This document shows, one piece after another, positions 6,646 through 11,441 of a DNA stretch of 11,441 nt. Numbering within the stretch: position 1 is the stretch's first letter; every line of letters starts with the position of its first letter. This DNA is from Glomus cerebriforme (lineage: Eukaryota > Glomeromycota > Glomeromycetes > Glomerales > Glomeraceae). Made by a program: the position numbers and the translations under genes. The notes under the pieces were generated by a model. That model was not told the DNA's origin and did no database searches. It saw nothing but the letters and a program-made list of their open reading frames with translations. The stretch is taken from positions 1 through 11,441 of the forward strand of contig QKYT01001061.1 in assembly GCA_003550305.1 (NCBI GenBank), in the 5' to 3' direction.

Positions 6646-7063
6646 GAACGAAAACAAAAAATATCGAGAAATATCCATACTATTGTTGGAATAGAGACGA
6701 GCTCTGTTGATCACGTAACCAAGGTTCTTGACGAATTAATTTGTATTAGAGAGGAAAGCAGCATCAAATTAGTATTGGTTTTCCATTCAGGTTAATATCG
6801 CATTTTACTCTACTTCGTACCCTCTGGGTAGTGTGTTTATGTTCAATATAAGATACTATGCGATATTAAAAATTGAAAAATATCGCTTTCAAGAATGAAT
6901 ACGACAATTAATAATAATATTTTCCTCTCTATTCTTAGGAGTTGATTTATTTTCGAATGAAGTTAGACACAGTGTTATCTCACTTAGAGATTACCGAGGT
7001 CACCAGAGTAGTATATCTGTCGAAACAAACACAATCATTTATTCCCTAAACCCTCTGGTATAG
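6646..7063 (+). pseudogene. Two-exon coding-like fragment, unknown family
   Basis: Frame 6646-6790 reads NIHTIVGIETSSVDHVTKVL, then DELICIREESSIKLVLVFHS. Joining 6790 to 6939 removes 148 nt with GT...TTCTTAG ends and continues in frame as GVDLFSNEVRHSVISLRDYR, then GHQSSISVETNTIIYSLNPL to TAG 7061-7063. The in-frame join across two protein-like halves supports a real gene. GTTAAT is a weak donor. The TAG lies in a CTG|GTATAG context, so a further donor at 7058 is possible. I do not recognise the fold, although the alternation of helix and strand suggests an alpha/beta domain. Confidence 0.42.
6791..6938 (+). other. Candidate intron carrying an inverted repeat
   Basis: The 148-nt segment begins GTTAAT and ends TTCTTAG. 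It holds an exact 11-bp inverted repeat, TTAATATCGCA (6792-6802) and TGCGATATTAA (6859-6869), starting one base inside the donor, with a smaller TACCC...GGGTA hairpin within. Confidence 0.4.
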
Positions 7064-7126
7064 AAACGCAATCAGATATGAGGTTATTTTAGTTAACAAC
7101 TAATATATGGAAAAAAATTTCACATA

Positions 7127-7448
7127 ATGCAACGAATAATAATCTCCGTTCGTGCATTTTTTGTAGATTATTTTTGGGTATGGATATCAATAGATTGGGT
7201 TTACATCAAAGGTCATCTAGACCGTTGTTATACAATGGTGAGCATAATTTTTTGCCATTTTCCCACATTCGTCATTCCAAATAATTTTGATCCCCAATTT
7301 TCCACCGTATGTTATGTAATATATAATCTCACATATTGTTATTTATCCTCCACATGAATGGACTACAACACAGGAATGGAACCCGCTTTTCGACAACCGT
7401 AATCAAACATATATGTCCTATATAGTTCTGCCTAGTCATCCTGAATGA
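7127..7448 (+). pseudogene. Coding-like fragments in two + frames
   Basis: Frame 7127-7357 contains FCHFPTFVIPNNFDPQFSTV and ends at TGA. The overlapping frame 7320-7448 contains YPPHEWTTTQEWNPLFDNRN and QTYMSYIVLPSHPE and ends at TGA 7446-7448. The second is the better one: polar and aromatic residues in a non-repetitive order. Together they look like consecutive parts of one chain separated by a frameshift. No family is recognised. Confidence 0.35.
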
Positions 7449-7553
7449 ACATTACGAATTCCACAATCTGTACATACATGATGTTGAATAAAATATCCTA
7501 CAATAATTATACCGAGGGTACTGCTTAGAAATATTTTTCCGTTATTATTCTAA

Positions 7554-7864
7554 GGTCACTTTCGTTTTACATCATTTTGGCAAATACGTAATGATCGGGA
7601 ATATGTATATTTAAGTGAAACTAGCTGATATAGTACATTTCTGGGAGAAATCCCTCCAGACTAAAATAGATGTTCTTCCAATGTAGTAGAATAACTTTCG
7701 AAATCCTGAAGGGTTTTGCTTCACAAATCAATCTTTGCGTACATACCAAGCATTCGTACAATAAACTAATCAAGAAAATATGATTATGGGATTTACGATC
7801 TGCAATGCGTTTATCACATGTTCCCATTTTTAGACCGAAAAACTTTTACGATTTCGTTCGTTGA
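7554..7864 (+). pseudogene. Coding-like fragments in three + frames, consecutive
   Basis: GHFRFTSFWQIRNDREYVYL-SET (7554-7628) passes to ADIVHFWEKSLQTKIDVLPM (7624-7683) by a one-base shift near 7620. Next comes QCSRITFEILKGFASQIN and LCVHTKHSYNKLIKKI (to TGA 7781-7783), continuing in the same frame as LWDLRSAMRLSHVPIFRP and KNFYDFVR to TGA 7862-7864. The blocks abut and each starts where the previous one breaks, as expected for a decayed exon. The - strand ORF at 7621-7827 is the antisense shadow. No family is identified. Confidence 0.45.
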
Positions 7865-7960
7865 AGCTATTGAATTTTTTTATTGGAATTATCATTGTAA
7901 CATTTGTGTCACGCTTCGAGAAAAATCGAGTCTCACGTGATACACTAAACAATGTTCAGA

Positions 7961-8624
7961 ATGTCATGTGATCATTTGAATTTCGTTGGGCGAGTAGGTT
8001 ACACGACAGAGAAACCCATCTCATTTAAAAATAAACAGCTTGATGACAACAAATATTATAGGACCGGAAATATCTAACACGCCACTACTCTCAACTCGGA
8101 TGATCTTATCGGCAGTTGAGTTTGAACGAAATAGCACAACATTCCGTTTGGGAGTTAAATTTTCACAAAACAGTGCTCAGATTCAGATATGTCCCAATCC
8201 TTTGTTGTGTTGTGATGTTTATCTTCATTTCAATACAAAACTTGTTGAGCGGTTAGGATGTCAAGAGAGTATGTCACTACATGGACCTGAATCTTACCTG
8301 AGAAGGATGTAGCAGAATACGAAGATATTGGAAAAGATAAGGTATTCACTCCAAGTTACAAAACCTCTCTCATAGTAATCCTGTTGTGGGAAGCAGGATT
8401 GGGAATTCGTACACAAAAGTAACCAGAATACGATTGGAAAAAACTTCTTGGGTTATTTTACATATTCAGGGTCACATCCCTGGTGGTAAGTATTCTTCGT
8501 CAAATTACAATGTCCCAATAGGCCACCATTTTGTGGTTTTTATCTCTCTTACTCTTTCACATCAAATCAAGGTGGAACTAATAATGATACGATAATATCA
8601 TGCAAATTTGAAAATTTGTTATAG
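7961..8624 (+). pseudogene. Decayed gene of unknown family, four frame blocks
   Basis: ATG 7961 opens MSCDHLNFVGRVGYTTEKPI and SFKNKQLDDNKYYRTGNI to TAA 8075-8077. The next block, in another frame (to TAG 8310-8312), reads SNTPLLSTRMILSAVEFERN, STTFRLGVKFSQNSAQIQI and CDVYLHFNTKLVERLGC. A one-base shift near 8297 leads to PEKDVAEYEDIGKDKVFTP and SYKTSLIVILLWEAG (to 8422). A further shift leads to DWEFVHKSNQNTIGKNFLGY and FTYSGSHPWW (8391-8486), TAA 8487-8489, and in the same frame NRPPFCGFYLSYSFTSNQGG to TAG 8622-8624. A GTAAGT at 8485 could instead be a splice donor. A CACGTG E-box-like palindrome lies at 7934-7939, upstream of the ATG. The strand-rich, polar middle block suggests a beta domain. 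I do not recognise the protein. Confidence 0.48.
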
Positions 8625-8744
8625 TTTATATTTAATGTGTTGGGATTTTTCATATGTTCACATGCGTCACATGCCATAACTTTACTCATATTATAATATC
8701 ATTCATATTAACTGTCATAAGTAATAATCATTCAACTTTGCTAA

Positions 8745-8870
8745 AGAATAAAAGCAATCAACAATTCCAGTGAATTCATAACTGATCATTCGGATTCTAT
8801 TTTGTCCGATTCTGTGGAATTTTTGGAAGCTGAAGGTGCAAAAATGTTTAATTGTTCGAAGGTGAAGTGA
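8745..8870 (+). pseudogene. Coding-like fragment, acidic, unknown family
   Basis: A 41-codon open + frame follows TAA 8742-8744 and ends at TGA 8868-8870. It reads SSEFITDHSDSILSDSVEFL then EAEGAKMFNCSKVK. The serine and acidic content is unlike random AT-rich DNA. It may be a 3' exon of the fossil just upstream or a separate remnant. The opposite-strand ORF at 8715-8954 is most likely its shadow. Confidence 0.3.
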
Positions 8871-9258
8871 AATATTTTTCGATTGAAAGTTATTTTTACA
8901 ATGTATCAGTATCATGAAGAATTGAAGACATGAAGTAGAATCAGTCTTTATCAACTAATAAAATGTTCATACCGTATATTCTGATTTGGCATTATTGAAT
9001 ATCGATTGAAAGTAAAAAATTAAACGTGTAATTTCTGGACATTGTTCGTTCACAAATGATATTTTATTTAATATATATAGGTTACATATGAATAAAAAAA
9101 TATATACATATATACAGTATAGTTCAAAATTCTTAAAAGTTAAATATAATCTCCTAAAATTGTGCATAAATAAAAAATCAATCATATACATACAACGAAA
9201 AAAAAAACACCTATTAGCATGCAATTATAATAGAAGATCGATTAAACCCTCAAAATTA
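8871..9258. other. AT-rich spacer 3' of the MYND gene
   Basis: Overlapping AT-driven ORFs on both strands (rich in Ile, Tyr, Lys and Phe) are not credible as genes. TTTATT at about 9063-9068 reads AATAAA on the - strand and could serve as a polyadenylation signal for the MYND gene. Confidence 0.4.
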
Positions 9259-10386
9259 CTATTCCAAATCCTTCAAAGGATATAGATTTCTCAAAAGTTT
9301 GGCTTTCACTACTTCATTAGGAAGAATAGAGCTGACATAATTGAAGATTTTTCCCGTCACGCAGGCTCTGTGCAAATCCTGTGGATCAAATTGAGGAGTT
9401 TTAACTAACTTCTTATACATTTGTTTAAGTTGTCTCCTCTCGTTCTCTGTGCGACAATTCATAAAACCATAATCCGCATATACAGGACGGGGGAGTCTGA
9501 CCGAATCGCTCAGCACATATTGCTTGAGAGAATAAACGCTCTTTCTTAGTTGTCTGTATCCATGAATCTCTATCCTGTTTTCTGATAGCCAACTGCTGCC
9601 GCTGCTGTTACATTTTTTCTTCAACAAGTCCAATATTGTTCCAGATATGTAAGCATCATTGAATTCATCAATCTTGCACCCCTTTTGAATGATAAGTTCC
9701 TGATACAAGTCACCCAACCGTTTTTCTTCTTCCTCTCCCAAATAGTCATTACCAAATTTACAAGAACAAAACCCAAAATCAATCCAACTTTCTAATTCAA
9801 TCCTTGGAATAGTCCCACCGATTATGATTATATAGAAAAGCAAAACATTACGTTTTGATTCTGGAAGAGACTGTATGGGAATTATTTGATCATGTTCGGA
9901 AAGATATGGCCTGGCCATTGCNAAATNCCTATCTGCTATAGATTTATCAGACTTTTCGCCCTCGTATTTATGCAGACCCTGCAACATATGTTCATTTTTT
10001 AGGAACCACTGGTAGTATCCGCTATTGACGCCCGCATCATCATACATCTTTTTAATGTTAAGTGGCAACTCGCCATTTATCCACCATGAGTGGATCTGTG
10101 AGGCACTACAATTCAAATAAACTATAAGACCAATATATAAACCTAGAAGCATCGATTTATCATGAGGAGAAATGCAATTGTCAAAGCCGTATTCATATAG
10201 CACCGTCTTATTAGTGGGAATCTTATCACCAATAGCATTTTTAACAAGAATATCCGCGGATCTTGGAGGACAATCAAGCACATGATTGGCGTAGTCTTTC
10301 TTTTGACATGATGGGCTACAGTAATATCTAGTTTTACACCTTGAACAACATTTAATTGTAGGTTTTTTACATATACTACATTCCAT
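9259..10386 (-). CDS. MYND-type zinc-finger protein with threefold C-terminal repeat
   Basis: An uninterrupted 375-residue frame with its ATG at 10386-10384. Residues 3-39 form a complete MYND finger: C3, C6, C23 and C27 fit site one, and C14, C17, H35 and C39 fit site two. MYND fingers bind zinc and usually mediate protein-protein contacts. The rest has no SET or other catalytic domain that I can see. It shows three diverged copies of a unit of about 55 residues at about 62-115, 200-259 and 302-355. Each starts with a YGFxNC-like motif (EYGFDNC, DFGFCSC, DYGFMNC), then a helix ending L..(L/M)Y..L, then a segment with a (N/S/T)G turn (WINGEL, YISGTI, CVTGKI). Between copies 1 and 2 lies NSGYYQWFLKNEHML. 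From memory this arrangement recurs in Rhizophagus proteins. Codons 154 and 155 each contain an N (9927, 9922). No signal peptide or membrane segment is seen. A single exon is assumed. Confidence 0.88.
   Translation of the reverse strand: MECSICKKPTIKCCSRCKTRYYCSPSCQKKDYANHVLDCPPRSADILVKNAIGDKIPTNKTVLYEYGFDNCISPHDKSMLLGLYIGLIVYLNCSASQIHSWWINGELPLNIKKMYDDAGVNSGYYQWFLKNEHMLQGLHKYEGEKSDKSIADRXXAMARPYLSEHDQIIPIQSLPESKRNVLLFYIIIIGGTIPRIELESWIDFGFCSCKFGNDYLGEEEEKRLGDLYQELIIQKGCKIDEFNDAYISGTILDLLKKKCNSSGSSWLSENRIEIHGYRQLRKSVYSLKQYVLSDSVRLPRPVYADYGFMNCRTENERRQLKQMYKKLVKTPQFDPQDLHRACVTGKIFNYVSSILPNEVVKAKLLRNLYPLKDLE
9922..9927. other. Two ambiguous bases inside the MYND gene
   Basis: N at 9922 and 9927 leaves residues 154-155 undetermined. 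The frame on both sides is the same, so base number is probably right here. It shows that the underlying assembly had low-quality positions. Confidence 0.95.
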
Positions 10387-11441
10387 TTTTACAAAGTTCA
10401 GAATTTGAAAAAAGAATGTTGAATTTTTAGAAAAACTGAACGTGGTAATATTTTTTTTGTCGATCGTTATAAACTAATTATATTTTCAGCCAACATAAAC
10501 AGTTACACAAAATGATCTGATGACTGAAATTTTTAACTCGCATAAATTTAGAAGAATACACGTCATTTATATTTTTACGGTAATAACTATCATCATTTAA
10601 TATGGAGGAAAAGTTTAAGATAATATTTTAGATATCATTAAAATCATTTTTTCTGTCAGTAAAGGAATTAAATTCCCCTATTTATAATGATTTCAATTCT
10701 TTAAATTCTTTATCCAAAATTCTTTAGAATATAAATTAAAGTATTATCAGTGTATTAACTTATAAGAAAGCTTTACCAGTTATAAAAAAAAATTTGGGGT
10801 AATTTGGCTTATAAATTCACACGTCATATAATAAAATAAATTTAAGAAATGAAACGAATATTAAATATTAAATTTTACTAACGACGAAGAAAAATCCATT
10901 CGGGTGACTTCCTGGTACTTTTTTTTAATTTTTGACAAACGGATGCTTATTTAAACTTGTAATATGAAGAAGTATGGACGTTAATTCAAAAATTTATTCC
11001 TTTCAGTAAATTTTGTAATTTAACATCCAATGAATTTTAAATAATGTATTTTTTTATGTATAAAAAATGGGATTATAACACTGATTACAAGATTTGTTGA
11101 GGTGAAAATATCAAGAAATATATTTATTACTTACAATTTATACAATTTATAAAACAAAAACGAATAGCTGCCCCTTTTTCTTAACTTTATTTATATGAAA
11201 CATAAGTTAAATTTTATTTATGTTATTAATTTATTTTTATTCCATTGTTTCTGAATTCGTATTTTAACAACAGCTCTATTAACCCAAGAAAACTTAATAA
11301 CTACATCAAAGTTATAGAAATTTTATAACGGTATTTGTATTTTACATATTATCTTTCGGATTTAATTTTGTCTTTTTGATTAATGATTGATTTATTTTTT
11401 AGGGATTTTTGTACTTAATATGAAATATTGAAACAAATATA
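10387..11441. other. AT-rich region without a gene
   Basis: Very AT-rich with homopolymer runs. The part next to 10386 should hold the promoter of the MYND gene; TATAA-like strings occur near 10469-10484 but are common in such sequence. Three copies of AATTCTTTA lie at 10695-10726. No coding frame is supported on either strand. Confidence 0.55.

Noticed and set aside
7621..7827. - strand 68-codon ORF
   Set aside because: The + strand over the same bases carries better consecutive coding blocks, so this ORF is a shadow.
8386..8595. + ORF of 69 codons in a third frame
   Set aside because: The neighbouring + frame (8379-8624) has one stop but much more protein-like sequence across the same interval.
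8967..9285. Overlapping ORFs on both strands at the 3' side of the MYND gene
   Set aside because: Both are dominated by AT-rich codons (Ile, Tyr, Lys, Phe), without a motif, and overlap each other.
1..11441. CRISPR array, rRNA or tRNA genes, bacterial promoters
   Set aside because: No regular spacer-repeat array, conserved rRNA stretch or cloverleaf was seen. The introns show a eukaryotic genome.

Overview
The window reads as AT-rich nuclear DNA of a fungus, most likely an arbuscular mycorrhizal fungus (Glomeromycotina, Rhizophagus-like). The grounds are small introns of about 60-90 bases with GT...AG ends, a RING-type gene and a MYND-finger gene whose overall architecture I recall from Rhizophagus proteomes, and much decayed, repeat-strewn sequence. 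The assignment rests on memory of those families, not on a search.

Layout. Positions 1-830 hold coding-like scraps of unknown origin. Positions 800-2343 hold a RING-finger family gene on the + strand, broken by a one-base frame change and an in-frame stop. It is bracketed by two copies of a short palindromic repeat. Positions 2344-3000 are non-coding and carry a 26-bp minisatellite. Positions 3025-3710 hold an intact three-exon gene of unknown function, the cleanest gene in the window. Positions 4550-5760 on the - strand carry two tandem, decayed copies of an astacin-type (M12A) zinc metallopeptidase. Intron boundaries, the zinc-binding segment, the Met-turn and the C-terminal signature can still be read, but key catalytic residues are lost. 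Positions 6250-8870 on the + strand carry a chain of coding-like fragments separated by frameshifts and stops, apparently the fossil of one or more genes that I cannot identify. Positions 9259-10386 on the - strand hold an apparently intact MYND zinc-finger protein with a threefold internal repeat; two codons contain N. The last kilobase is AT-rich with no gene seen.

The genes do not form an operon or an evident pathway. Two genes look intact (3025-3710 and the MYND gene), set among pseudogenes. The most notable content is the pair of astacin pseudogenes, unexpected in a fungus, and the threefold repeat in the MYND protein.
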